Positions 23,201 through 35,571 of a stretch of 64,000 nucleotides of DNA are shown piece by piece. A program made the translations under genes and the position numbers. How positions within the stretch are numbered: the stretch's first letter is position 1; the number at the start of each line of letters is the position of its first letter. Origin of the DNA: Mangifera indica. Lineage: Eukaryota; Streptophyta; Magnoliopsida; Sapindales; Anacardiaceae. Under the pieces are notes generated by a model. The model ran no database searches. It saw only the letters and a list, made by a program, of their open reading frames with translations, and was not told where the DNA came from. Location of the stretch: contig NC_058147.1 of assembly GCF_011075055.1 (NCBI RefSeq), forward strand, positions 5,766,001 to 5,830,000, given 5' to 3'.

Positions 23201-26200
23201 AGATGAGTGTGGGAAGGTTTGTCCACATTGCTGTCTTTTGGTAATCTACATTTAAAGTTCCTTCTTATTTTTTTAATGGACATAGTTGCACTATGGAGTG
23301 ATATATAACTGGACTATTTTAATATATGTTCAATGCAATACTGTTTGGTTTATATATAGATGGTTAAAGTGTCTTCTTTGTTACAGAGTGGGAAATCTGC
23401 AGCTATTCACGCTTGTGCAATTGAGAAAGGATTTAAAGTTCTAGAGGTACTTTTAAACTTACAGAGTATTGTTGAATCATTTTTTTGCAATCTTCCTTGA
23501 CCAGCTTAATGATCCTTACATGAATAAACTATTAATCAAAACGCAAAGATAGTTGGTCATGTGGTGGAACTTTTAAATGCTTATTGAATATTATGTTCTT
23601 CATCATAACCCCTCTCAGATCCCTTTTATTATGCATATTTTGAAACTGTACTTGAACCTGAAGTTTCAAGTACAGTAGGGGAAAGGAAATTGCAGAATTC
23701 TTGAGAAATCCAGTTTCTTTAGAAAATAGAATAATCTTTCATTCCTTTACATATCCAAATTAAGGGAAGCCATATTTGCAGTATTGCAAAAAAAGTCAGA
23801 TATAACTGCTCTATCATTGTTCCATATGGTTTGGCGATATCCTATTTGGTATTCAGTGTGGACTCTTTCATTCTATCATTTGACTATCTAGTCGTTTCAC
23901 TAAATAAAAGGAGTGCAATATGATTGTTTAATGTTATGACAATGATCTTTGACTGAAAGGTTAAATTTGAATTTGATTGATCTACTGTGTTTTATAGAAC
24001 AATGCATCGGATTGTCGATTAGGAGCTGTTGTGAAGCAGAAATTTGGAGAAGCTTTAGAATCGCATTGCCTGAACAGGTTTTTCCCTTCGTGATCTGCTG
24101 TGATTCTTTTTACTTTTTCTTCCTGGTAGTTGTACGGGGCTATTTTTTATGAAAAATCGAAGCTCTTTCAAAAATCAATTATTAAGAATATAATTGTCTA
24201 TCCTACATTATACAGTGTATTTCTTCCAGGTCAATGGGAAATCCTCTGGATTTGCAGAATAAGAATACCATGGAATCTACCAAAGTTCTGTGCAATGGTG
24301 AAGCACTGCAGCAAGTTGATGATGAGATGATCAAAGTGTTTCGCACATCAGATAAAGAAAATTCTCATGACGTCTTGGGAATGTCAGAGAAGTATGTCTG
24401 CAAAGAGAAAACTATCTATGATAGAGCAGATGTCAAACCCTTGATTCTTTTTGAGGATGTGGATATTGTTTTTGCTGAAGACCGTGGTTTCATATCTGCC
24501 ATTAAACAAATTGCGGAAAAAGCTAAGGGGCCTGTAATACTGACTAGCAATAGTAAGAGGATGTTGTCTAAAATTATTTTTATTGTCTCTATACATTTTT
24601 TCTAGTAGATTCATGTTGTTGCTCATTGTTTGTGTTATTACCCAGGTAACGATGTCGTTTTGCCAGACAATTTGAACAGGTTTGAAATATCTTTCACCAT
24701 GCCATCACCAAAAGATCTGCTTTCCCATTTGTTTAAGGTATGTGCTGCTACTGCTACTTTTTATTTAACTGTGCTTTCACTTGTGAAGTATATATTCACT
24801 TGACTTCATTCTGTTATTGCTCTATAGATCTGTGCTGCTGAGAAAGTGGACATTGAACGTCATTTACTAGAGCAGTTGATTGGATATTGTGATACAGATA
24901 TCCGGAAAACCATTATGCATCTTCAGTTCTGGTACCAGAATAAAAGATCTAGAAAAGGTTATTCATGCAATTCATTTATGCATTATTCGATAGGACAGGC
25001 ATTCATGCTTATTATTGTTGTGCTTTATTTTTTTGTTTCCCCAAATTATGAGATCTGGGAATTAGTTTCGGATATTGCTATTTCAAGAGATTTCATATAA
25101 ACCGTTTTCAGTGGTATTCTTTGCTCTTCTGTTTAGGTTAGTTTGTGTCTGGGAGTATTTTGACTAGTAGATCAATCATAAAAGAATCCATTCTGTTTGT
25201 TTAATGGATTTGTGACTGCAAAGGCTTTTCCCAAACAGTTGGAATGTTTTTTTGTTATGCTTTTTTCAAATGCTGGCCTGTTGCATGAGAATCACAAAAA
25301 TCTCTGATCAAGTACATGGTTTGCATGCATTTTTTTTTTCAGCCATTAACATTGCATAGGCTTCAGAGAAAAGGCCTCTAACCTTTAACATTAACTTATT
25401 CAATTTTCAGATAAAAGAATGCGGAATGTGTGTTGTCCACTACTATTTGATGCTGAGGCTGGTCATCAATTGCTTCCGAAGATAATCCCTTGGGATTTCC
25501 CATCTAGGCTATCTGAACTGGTTGAGAAGCAGATCTCCAAGTCACTATCCTTGATGGAAGAAAATGCTGTCTTGAGGGAGCTAGCAGAGGGGGGACACAA
25601 GGAAATGCTAAGTAGGCAAGATATGCATAATATTAAAACAGACAGCATAGAGGCCAAGAAGGAAGCAATGTTAAGCTTGAATTGCTCTGTTCTCACTAAC
25701 AATGAATTTGGAGATCCTCTGAATACTGCTTGCGGGCTTTCCAGTTTCCCTGGTGCCCCAGTCTCATTTGCTCGGCGAGACATTAGGAGAAGAGTCAATG
25801 TAGTTACATCTTCTGATTCTGAAGATAATCTCTCCCTTGGTATATGTCCTCCAATGGCAGAGGAGAGTACTAACAAAGAAATATACCCTGAAGATTATGG
25901 TAGTTTTCAAATTTCAAATACACATAACTACGTAAAACCAACTGACAAGCTGCTCCATTCTGAAGCAGGAAACATTGAGGAAAAGCATTATCAATGTTCA
26001 GAAATATCAAACAGCTATATTAATGGTACATGCAAATTAGTTGATGTATCATGTGTCCCAGAATCAACGTTTGTTCCAGAAACTGAAACTGGAGTAGAGT
26101 TATCCGGGACAGTGTGTAGTGTGATGTTGCGGAAACTGTAGAAGTTTCTGTTGGAAATGGGTTCGATCTTAACCTTGTGCCTGTTGAAGCTTATGATGAA

Positions 26201-27819
26201 TCTCCAGTCAGATTACATGATTTTTCAGATATATTGGGAAATATTTGTGATGTTGCAGAACCATCTCAAGGAGAAGATGTGGAAGATTCCCAAAACAAAC
26301 ACGGGGAGGCTGTGTCAAGAGGGTATCAAGTTTTGGATGAGTGTAGCCGCATAGATCTTGAAAAGAGATCTGATCCCGTGGAGAAGATTAGGTGCTGTGT
26401 GGCAGTTGATTTAGTGAAAGAATCATGGTATAGACTTCGTCAAAGTAAAACAGACCTAAAACAGTACGTCACCTCAGAAAAGACAGATGCTTTTCAAATA
26501 GTAAAACTTGCTAATGGGATGTGCAAACTAATTTCTGATTCTGACCTGTTACTTTCAAAGTGCCAAACTCTAGTAAGTTAAATTATGATACTATAAAGGA
26601 GCATTTCGTTTTTTTATTTTTTTGCATTTGTGGTTCATGTTAATAATTTGTTACTTCTGCAGGATTTTTTGGAACTGTCAAAGTTTCCTTGTGAGGAATC
26701 AGATCCATACAGCTGGCGTGATGAACACTCACAGATGACTTCCACAATAGCACAGCATGGATTTCACTTTACTGCAAAAAGTGTTTCAACTGTAGTATCA
26801 AATCTAGCCACAAATAGAATGAAGGATTTGAGTTGGGAAATGTTTTCTTGCACAACTGATATGAAGACATCCAGTAAATTACTCAGGTGGGGTGATGAAG
26901 TGGGTAGGGCATTACGTTTTGGTTGTGGTTTAGAGACAAACCCACACGAAAGTAAAGCATTGTTAGAAAGGTACGTACATTTACCATCACGCTTGTAATA
27001 TCATTTGCATGATTTGAATGTTTTGACTTGGATGAACATGAATCCAATATCGTGTTTGTCCTACCTCGACAACTGAGAAACATTTTGGAGAACGGGGCTT
27101 AACTAATTTTTTTCTAACCTATGATATCATGTAATAGAAATAACAATAAAATTATATATATCCAGTTTTGAGTATCTAATTGAGTGTTATCATGTGATTG
27201 AGTGATTTCGAATTAAGGATAAAAAAACACTTAATTATATAATAACACAAACCGGATATTCAACTAAATACTCAAAACTGAATGTGTATAACATTATTCA
27301 TGTAATAAAGCTGCACATATTGAGTGTTTCTTGAATGGAAATTACGCAGTTGAAGTTTACATACTAGTGGTAGTATATGCATTTTGGGGATACAATGCAA
27401 TCACATCTGTAGCTTCTCTGGTGGTTTGCAATGCAGTGAGGTGAAGTCAAGTCTTTTCAATACAATTAAGTCCGTTGTTCCCAAGAAATCTTACTTAGCA
27501 CTGAAAGGTAATGCATTTCATGAATATCTTTCTTCATTGGGCTGCATTTCAAGATCAGAAACTTCCCGTTTATCAGAACTCACGAGCAAGACTAAGAGAC
27601 GGAGGTGCTTTTGATTTCTGATTGGCATTCTTTCGAATTCTAATAGATTATAAATTATTCATGTAAAATCTTGGCTGTTGCTTTCAATTTCATTAACTAA
27701 ATTTGTATTACAGGGCTCGAGGTGCTCGGCATTACTTGAGTAGTGGTGCATTAACGTTATCTCCAGAAGATATTTCACTACTGGGTCAATCTTATACGGG
27801 AAGAATGGATCCCAATTAA
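20275..27819 (+). CDS. ATAD5/ELG1-like AAA ATPase (PCNA unloader family)
   Basis: Fifteen exons: 20275-20529, 20693-20833, 21226-21692, 21856-21947, 22399-22483, 22551-22748, 23387-23446, 23998-24077, 24230-24552, 24646-24737, 24828-24957, 25411-26572, 26663-26970, 27437-27604, 27714-27819; about 1,220 residues. The N terminus carries RRRFVQSTLFPQKSP, a PIP-like motif. Next come the RFC-family opening SLWIDKYRPKNAMEVCGN, Walker A GPVG-SGKS (about residue 410, split by intron 6), Walker B LILFEDVD (about residue 531), and a sensor-like VILTSNSNDVVLPDNLNRFE. The long C-terminal exon is poorly structured. Related Arabidopsis gene is At1g77620. ELG1/ATAD5 forms an RFC-like clamp complex that removes PCNA after replication; the plant role is inferred. 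Intron 1 seems to start with GC (AAG/GCAAGT). The frame is broken near 21264-21270 and near 26117-26141; otherwise phases fit. Confidence 0.88.
27125..27310. mobile_element. Small hairpin-like miniature element in ATAD5 intron 13
   Basis: Within the intron, CAGTTTTGAGTATCTAATTG at about 27162 is answered by its near reverse complement (CAACTAAATACTCAAAACTG) at about 27262-27281. Matching AT-rich arms extend outward to about 27125 and 27310. Size and structure suit a MITE. No target duplication could be fixed. Confidence 0.5.
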
Positions 27820-28790
27820 AGGGATGATGGTAGTTTCAGATAGAGAATAATGAAGCTAATCTAACGGAATCGACTCACTAACCTTTCAAATTTTAGTGTG
27901 ATTTAGTTGGTGCGGCCAAATATCCACCGGGGAGAAAAGAGAGCTGCACAGACCTCTATTCATTGTATAGCAACAGTTACAGGGTTCTCCTTGCATTGAT
28001 AACAGTATTTAAAGCAAACTGATATTCAAATAAAAGGCATTTGATTCCATTTAACCTCACCGAGGATCCGGGTAGAGACCATAACACATACTGGAGTTTG
28101 AGGACTCAGCAAATTGCTCCCAATTCCAGTTGAACTTAAGCTGAATTTTCCCTTATTTGTTCTAGTTAGTCTAAAATGCAACAGTTACTATCTTCTGACC
28201 CATTTAGTAAAAAGGGATGGGTAAAGAGGAGCTATATTGAAAACTCTTTTTGTCTTTTTATTAATTCTAATCATGTTTATATTCAAATGAGATGTGATGT
28301 AGTCTCCCTGTTATCTATAAATATTCTTGTTTCAAAGGTTTTTAGTGAAAGGGGTTGATTTCACGCTCATTAGAAACAAAAATGCCTTCAATTTGAGAAA
28401 TAATCAAATTGTCTTTATATATAAATCTTATATTTTCTATAGATTTATTGTTCAAATTCAGAGAAAATTTAGATCTCTTATGGGCATAATGAGTTTTTGT
28501 TTTTTCCGTTAATTTTTCATGTTTTTTGATAATCGAAAATGACAAATAAGGATAGTATATCATATTATTTCTTATTTGAATTAATTTATTGTTAGAAGTA
28601 TTGAGATTTGAGAGAGGTTTTGTGGTTTAAATTTTTAGGGTTTCGATTTTGAATAATGCATAAAATGTTTTGATTCTTGATTATTTTGTTTGAATTTCTT
28701 GAGGGGTTTTATGTTATTGGATGTGTAGATTTGATTTGTGTTAAAATTAGAGACTGAAGTGATGATTTTTGTCTGGATAATAGATTAGAT
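27820..28790. other. 3' flank of ATAD5-like gene and empty intergenic DNA
   Basis: The first 200 bases are probably 3' UTR. I see no gene in the rest, only AT-rich DNA with short chance frames. Confidence 0.5.
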
Positions 28791-29150
28791 TTGTTGACGT
28801 TACGATAATCTCTCACAAACGCCTGTGGGGTGGAGAGAAATTTAACGTTTTCAAAATTTTAGGGGAAGGGGGAACAGTGGGAGATCTACAGGGGTCGGTG
28901 GAAAATTTTACACTAAACCGTGAGGCAGTCCGTGAAAACCGGGTTGGATGAAAATTAACGCTTTTAACACTATAGGGTCTATATGAGACAGACTTTGAAC
29001 GACCATAACTTTTTATCCGGGAGGAGTTACGGGCTTGTAATATATCAACGCGAAGCTCGTTTCGAGCTCTATAACGACAACCAGCTTTGCTGGTTGCGTC
29101 GAATTTGGAGGCCAAAATCAAACAAGAAGTGAGATGATGTATTAACCTCA
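28790..29150. repeat. Probable dispersed repeat with two TTT-loop hairpins
   Basis: This segment is much less AT-rich than its flanks and has no coding frame. It contains two perfect stem-loops 10 bases apart: AGCTCG-TTT-CGAGCT at 29054-29068 and CAACCAGC-TTT-GCTGGTTG at 29078-29096. The base composition shift and structure suggest an inserted repetitive element of unknown class. Confidence 0.4.
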
Positions 29151-32100
29151 AAATTCACTTTTTTCTCTTGAAATCTAACCACTTTCTCTGGCGACGGTTG
29201 ACCACTAATGGAGGAGTTTTCATCCAGAGGTCGACCTCTGAACGATGATCGTCGTTTAGTGAAAGTCGATGAGCATTGTTCAAATCTAGACAACATTTGT
29301 CACTCTCTCTCTAACCATATCATCGTTAGTCGTCGAAGGGAGAGTGAAAACAAATTAGAGATTTAGGAGGGTAAAAGTCACTTTTTAAAATTTAGATATG
29401 AGAGTAAAATATTAATTTTTAAAATTAAAAAGAGAAAATATGATAAAATTATATAATTTTAATATAAAAGATAAAATATTATATTTAATAAAAATTTAAT
29501 AGTTATTTAGAGATGGATGAATATTTAAATTTTTTATCTATTATGAATATATTTTTAGCGTAGGAAATAGTTCTTTTCCCTTGGGTACTACCAACTGCAT
29601 AGTTACGAGACTTGAAACTAACAAAAAGCTGGCGACGAATGCCATTTCGTCTCTTTTCTCTGTTAAGTCTCGTCTTTTCCTGTCCATATTTAAATAGACG
29701 CAATGGATTTTTAAACAGTGTTCATAGTTTGGCCTTTTCTATGGCCTGCTCCGTCTCAAGTTGCGCAAAAATCTATGACCCAATAAAAAAAAAAGGAAAC
29801 GCATTTGGATTGTCAGATGATTCCGTGATGCCTCGGACTTTCATTTTGTGTTGTTAAGCCTTGTCAATCAACTCACTCACACAACCCTTAAACCATTTTT
29901 GCCGGAATGGTCTATTATTCCACAGTCAACACTCTACTTATTCCTTTTCAAAGCCTGCTCTTCCCAGTGTAAGATTACAAATTTTAATTTTAGACCATTT
30001 ATAATGTGGGGGTGGACAAAGGAAATAAATGTTATTCGCAGTTGCTAGTCAAACTCAAAAGGACAATGAAAAAAATATGATTCATTATGTACTTTCATAA
30101 TAATTAGATATGATTTTATCTTAAAAAAAATTAATTATTATTTTTAATTTAATTTATAAAGACTTTTAGGCCATACTAAACTAATCGTACACACCCTCCC
30201 AAGCAAAGAATTTATGCAAAATATATAATTATTTATATAGAATTTAAAACAACTCCTTTATCACTTGTAATTTAGATGCAAGTTCTTGTTGAAGCCACCA
30301 GACGGATCAAATTTATTTCGAGTGAAGCAGGAAAGAGGATAAAAAAAGGATATAATGGTAATTTCGGCGAAGTATCAGGAGCAATTATTTGCGTGTACGA
30401 CTAGCCCAAGAAGCCCAATTCACGAGGGACCCAATTCTGACATTTCCCAAAATTTACATTTACCATTAATTAATTAATTAATGTACATAAAATAATAATA
30501 AATTGATGTAATTATAGACTGTCTGTCTCTGTCATCTCTGTGGGTCTGATTTTTCTGTGCAGTCAAGTCACTGTGACTAAGGAGAAGCAAAGCTGAGTGG
30601 GGGAAAAAAATCCGACGGATAATAATAAAATTTATAATAATAATAATATTTTATTTTTAATTTAAAATTATCTAATTATTTAATAATATAAATTAAATAT
30701 ATATTTATTAATTTTATTTATTTTTTAAATATATAACAGTTAAAATTTTTATATATAAATCAAATAGGAAAATTTTCTTTTTAAGAATCAATATTATGTT
30801 GGTAGCTGCTTTTGGGGAATCTTAATAGGGCAGACGCAATCACAAATTCAGTTAAATTTCTCTGTTCTTTCTTTCACCTCCCATTCTAAATTGGGCATGA
30901 TTTGGAAGAGTTTCAAGGCTGTGGTTCCTTTTGCATAGCATAAAAGGGAACCCATTTTCAGCGACTCTTAATCTAAAGACTAGGAACCATCAATCACAAG
31001 TTGCATAAGCCGCCTGAAAAGTAACTGATCAACTTCAATGGAATAGCCGCCACTAGTTGGTCCGCCGGCTGTGGCCGAACCCCAAAGCCTGCCTAGAATG
31101 TTGTTACGGGCTAAAATTTTCCCTTGCCCGCACAACATCTTTGGTACCATATTTTGGATAATCTATCTTATAACCGCAGCCTATATTATAGTTTAAAATC
31201 ATTAGTTTTGTTATGTTTTAGATTTCTTAGGTTCGATTAGTTTATATAAAGATGACTTAATCCTCTTTTAATGTACCTTCGATTAGATTACGTATGTCTT
31301 AGGATTAGAACACCTCCAACAAATAATAATTCATCAACAAAACCAACAATTACATACACACTCTTACATATACACCAATCAACTTGAGCCCCTCACTCAC
31401 TTTGTATATAGGTTATTTATTATTTTAAAGAAATCATTTGTACATTTTCTATCATGACCTCGTTAATAAAAACATAAATTATTCGAGTTTAATTTATATT
31501 TTAAACATGTTATTTTAAAGTTTTTAATCTAAAACTTATTAAACACATGTTTTATATATATTTTTTATTAAACATGCATTTGTGTCAATTTTTTATTATT
31601 TTTTTAAAGTGAAAAAATAACTTTTATATTTTTAATTAATTATTATAGTATTATAATTATATAAAATAAAAAATCAATTTTTTTGTAATTTAAATCTCTA
31701 ATCACTTCATATATTTTTTTAATAATAATTGAATATTAATTATATATTATATTATATTAGTTTTAAAAATGATTAAATATTTTATATTTTAAATATTAGC
31801 TAAAAATTTATTAAAAAATATTTAAATGGTAAATTTTTAATGACATTTTATTAAAAATATATTATATTAAATTTATATATTTATATATATATAATTTATA
31901 TTTTTTATATAAATTTTATAATTTTATTTATAAATATATTTTTACACTTTATTATATTATATATATATATATATTTCATTCACGTATTTATTTACTATGT
32001 CCATGAATATATATATTAATTTAAAGGATTCGTACAAAAGAAATCTAATCATGAATTTATGTAAAGTACTGAGATTCCTCTCTTTCATCATAAAAAACTG

Positions 32101-32433
32101 AAGACGGATTATTTACTATTTTTTTCTCTCAACTCGTGCCACAATTTATCTTGCAGTGATTCCCGTGAACTGAAGCCTGCACAAAGATAAAAGGTCTTGG
32201 CTTTGCATCATCACCTTACCTCCCTATTCATCGCTCTTTTTGTCCTCTCTGATCTCATCTGTTTTCATTTTCGTTTCATCGCTGTCTGCACTATTAAAAC
32301 TCACAACTTCCCAGCACAACCAACTCAAAACACTCTCACTTTTACTCCCTCTTCAGTGCTTGCACATGCATGGTAGTTTACACCTGTGAAGCATTAAATT
32401 TTCTCTCCACATTTGGTCTAACTGTGTAGGAAA
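29150..32433. other. AT-rich intergenic DNA upstream of the USP gene
   Basis: No gene is visible. Stretches at 29400-29560, 30600-30760 and 31480-31980 are extremely AT-rich, with an (AT)n run near 31959-31975. About 32100-32433 is less AT-rich and is likely promoter and 5' leader of the next gene. Short open frames at 29.6-30.0 kb show no protein-like features. Confidence 0.5.
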
Positions 32434-33625
32434 ATGTCAACTTCTGTTTCGTCTTTGAGGCGACTTAGCGGAAAAGAAGATTCGAGATCATCTTCTTGGA
32501 GATGGGGAATAGGTGGTGGTGGTGGTGGTAGCAACAACTACTGTGGAGAAAATAGGGACTGCGGGGAGGGAAGTTTGAAGCAAATGGAAGGGCTGAACAT
32601 TTACGGCGGTGGAGATAATGGTGGGTTGGTGATGAGGAAGAGAGTGATGGTTTTAGTGGATCAAACTTCTCACTCCAAGCATGCAATGATGTGGGCTCTT
32701 ACTCATGTAACCAACAAGGGTGATTTACTCACACTTCTTCATGTCATACTTCCTTCCGATCACCATGACTCTTCTTCTAATTATTCTCCTTGCCTCGCTA
32801 ACTCCCTTGGCTCTCTCTGCAAGGCCTGCAAATCTGAGGTATGCAAAATCTTTGTTTATTCATGTCAGAGTTTCTTGGTTAATCAAGATAGTAAGCACTT
32901 TTCTTGAATTTTTTGTGCTTTTGTTTGATAGATCCAACATTATAATTAGAGAGGTCCATTTGGGTTACTCTTTTTGCCTTGGAGTCTTACTAATATTCTT
33001 CCACGGGAGAAGAGCAAACATGTTCACCCGCCACATTAGTTTGTTCAGCCTTATCTTTTTCTTTCTAGGATCCAGGATAGGAATCTGGGATTTCTTTTTC
33101 AGTCGCTTTTATCTCTTTTTATTTCTTCTTTTTTTCATTCTACATTTGGTTTTCCATGAAAAAGAGCGATAGCATGCATTTCTGTCTCTTTGTTTAAAGT
33201 GGTGTTGTGTTTTCTCTACCTTTGGGGGCAAATATACAGGTGGAAATTGAAGCACTGGTGATCCAGGGACCAAAACTGGCCACAGTGATAAACCAAGTTA
33301 AAAAGCTAGAGGTATCTGTGCTAGTACTGGGTCAAAAGAAGCCTTCTCCACTCATTAACTGGTGGGTGTAAACCTAACTAAAGTGACCCACTTCCTACTT
33401 GCTTTGATCTATAATTCTTTATGATCTTAATCTCTGATTTAGATCCATCTGACGGTGGTGGGTTTGTTTTGTAGCTTCTGTGGCACGAGCAGAACTGAGG
33501 AGTTTGTGGAGCAGTGCATAAAAAATGCTGAGTGCTTGACTGTTGGTGTGAGGAAGCAAAGCAAAGGGATGGGTGGATACCTTATCAGCACTAGATGGCA
33601 GAAGAATTTCTGGCTGCTGGCCTAA
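32434..33625 (+). CDS. Universal-stress-protein-domain protein, 225 residues
   Basis: Three exons: 32434-32838, 33240-33361, 33475-33625 (TAA). The N terminus is Ser/Gly-rich, with a (GGT)n-coded glycine run at about residues 27-33. The USP fold starts at KRVMVLVDQTSHSKHAMMWA and continues through GDLLTLLHVILP, the second exon (VSVLVLGQKKPSPL) and the third (FVEQCIKNAECLTVGVRKQS), ending GGYLISTRWQKNFWLLA. USP domains bind ATP or related nucleotides in some members. The typical Gly-x2-Gly-x9-Gly-Ser ATP loop is not obvious here, so nucleotide binding is uncertain. The family (At1g44760 and relatives) is plant-specific and uncharacterised. It stands alone, separated from its neighbours by several kb of repeats. 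Confidence 0.88.
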
Positions 33626-33887
33626 ACTCGTCAAGGCTCTACTGGATAATGTATTAAATTATAAATCCTGAGTCTTAAAATATTAGGCCTATATATCAAC
33701 TAAGCATATGGGAGTCTGTAATAATAATAGAACATCTAATCCAATATTAATATCTGAATCTACTTTCAACTTTGGCTGTTCTCTCTTGAAAATGTTAGAA
33801 CGAAAACTGATTGACAGCAATGATATGTTTGCGTGGAGGTGCTGGCCTTTTTGCTTGATTTTGGGGTTACTATGTGGGGAATTTTCT

Positions 33888-34634
33888 GTCCCAATAGGCC
33901 TAAGGACTTATTCCTGCCGGTACGGTGTAATCTCAAATTGATACTTGCCCATATTTTTAAACTAAAGTAGTATTTATGGGATAATTTTTATTAAAATTTT
34001 TAATTAAGGTTAAATATAAAATTATTATTTTGATGATAATATTAAAAAAAATTTTAATTTTAAAAATTCATCATTTTTCTTTTAAAAGTTGGGGGTGTTT
34101 TTTTCTTTGGTGAGTTCCATAAAACTTTATAATTCATTTTTGACTCTAGATTCGTATAGATTGAATAAATTTAGATGATCTAGATGATAAAGATATCGAC
34201 AGTTGATGCTTTGATTGTCCAAACTAAGCATTGGTTAGAAAAATCTTTCCCTAGCTAATGCCTAGTTGGACGATGAAAGCATTGCTAGATGAAGGTGAAC
34301 GATGTTTTTGTTGTTTAGATTGTCTAGATTCTTTTATTCTTTTAACTTATACAAAGGCAATGGTTAAAGATGGGTAAAAGAATTTTATGGATGTCATCGA
34401 TTGTCAAAGATATCGTCAAAGAAAAATGAAAAGAAAATTTTATATTTTAAGATAAATAAAAAGATTTTTAAAATTTAAAAATATAAATATAATAAATCTT
34501 ATATATATTTAATATATTTTAAAAATAATAATTTTATTGTTACCCATATATTAAAATTTTGAGGGTTATCATGTATCATTACGGGGTTACAATATACAGC
34601 TTGCGTGGGAATAAGTCTTTTGGCCGTCCCTATA
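33888..34634. mobile_element. Mutator-like non-autonomous element with 9-bp target duplication
   Basis: The element spans 33897-34625. Its ends are inverted copies: GGCCTAAGGACTTATTCCTG on the left, GGCCAAAAGACTTATTCCCA read inward from the right. It is flanked by GTCCCAATA (33888-33896) and GTCCCTATA (34626-34634), a 9-bp target duplication with one mismatch, the hallmark of Mutator superfamily insertions. The inside is AT-rich and codes for nothing. The ACTTATTCCCACCC-type end recurs in the elements at 47.9 and 50.3 kb. Confidence 0.75.
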
Positions 34635-34793
34635 TGCCATGGAGCCGTGTGCATCGGTTATGTGTCTGGTCTCGGATTAACAAGTAACCGGGTTTTGTAC
34701 TTTTATCTGAAAAAAAAAAAAAAAAGGCCCAAAATGCTTATACAATGAATATAAAATGTTGTTTTACTCAATCAAAATTTAATCAGATTGCAC

Positions 34794-35571
34794 AAAATTC
34801 TCCTAGTATATTATAATTAACATAAATTATTCGCTCTTCGAGATTTTATGGGATATTAATTAAAATCGATAAAAAATTTTGTGTATAAATATTTTTAGGT
34901 AAATATATAATAGTTTTACTTTTATAAGCAAATTTTTTTGTAACTCCAAAAATACCGTCTGACTTATTACGTCATTTTCAATCATTCCGTGTGTGAAATA
35001 TCAAGGGTCGTACAAGATACGTGAGTGCGTGAATGTGTGCGGGTGCCTACAGAGTGCGTGGGTGCATAGGGAGTACGTACAGAGTGTATAAGTGCGTGCG
35101 GGATGCATGAGTACGTGCGAAGTGCGTGAGTATGTGCAGGGTGCGTATGCACCCTCATATATATATATAACAAAACAGAGTGCGAGGGTGCACGCACTCT
35201 CGCACTGTTTTTTTTATTTATATATATTATTAAATAATATAATATATATTTAAATATTATTATTTATATATATTATATTAAATATTATAGGTATATTATA
35301 TATTATATTAAATAATGATGCCTATAATTTTACTCCGTACACACCGCGCACTCCGCACCCACTTAAGCATTCATTCATGCGCCTACGCACCCTGTATGAC
35401 ACCTACAGAGCTAGGAGGGTATTTTTGAAATTACAAATAAATTTACTTATAAAAGTAAAATGACTGTACGTTTGCCTAAAAAGGTTTAAGCAGATAAAAT
35501 TTTACATATTTTAATTAATATCTCATATTTTATAGTAGAAATTTTTTTATATTACTACAAGGAGAAATTTT
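34794..35571. mobile_element. Long-TIR element carrying a GTGCGTG minisatellite
   Basis: The left end starts AAAATTCTCC (34794) and the right end finishes GGAGAAATTTT (about 35571). The arms are inverted over about 150-180 bp, with matches such as GATATTAATTAAAAT, TTTTACTTTTATAAG and AAAAATACC on the left against their complements on the right. Inside, 35016-35155 is a run of GTGCGTGAGT-like words, and 35335-35395 holds an inverted, shorter version (GCACTCCGCACCCAC). An AT-rich core lies between. No transposase is encoded, so it is non-autonomous. The superfamily is unknown and the target duplication was not found. Confidence 0.65.

Noticed and set aside
20275..27819. Calling the ATAD5-like gene a pseudogene
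   Set aside because: Thirteen of fifteen exons are clean, all splice sites are usable, and the AAA motifs are intact; two small indels may be assembly errors.
32465..32686. Minus-strand 73-codon frame
   Set aside because: It is the shadow of exon 1 of the USP gene.
34982..35197. Minus-strand frame rich in His, Thr and Arg
   Set aside because: It is a by-product of the GTGCGTG minisatellite and has no protein-like composition.
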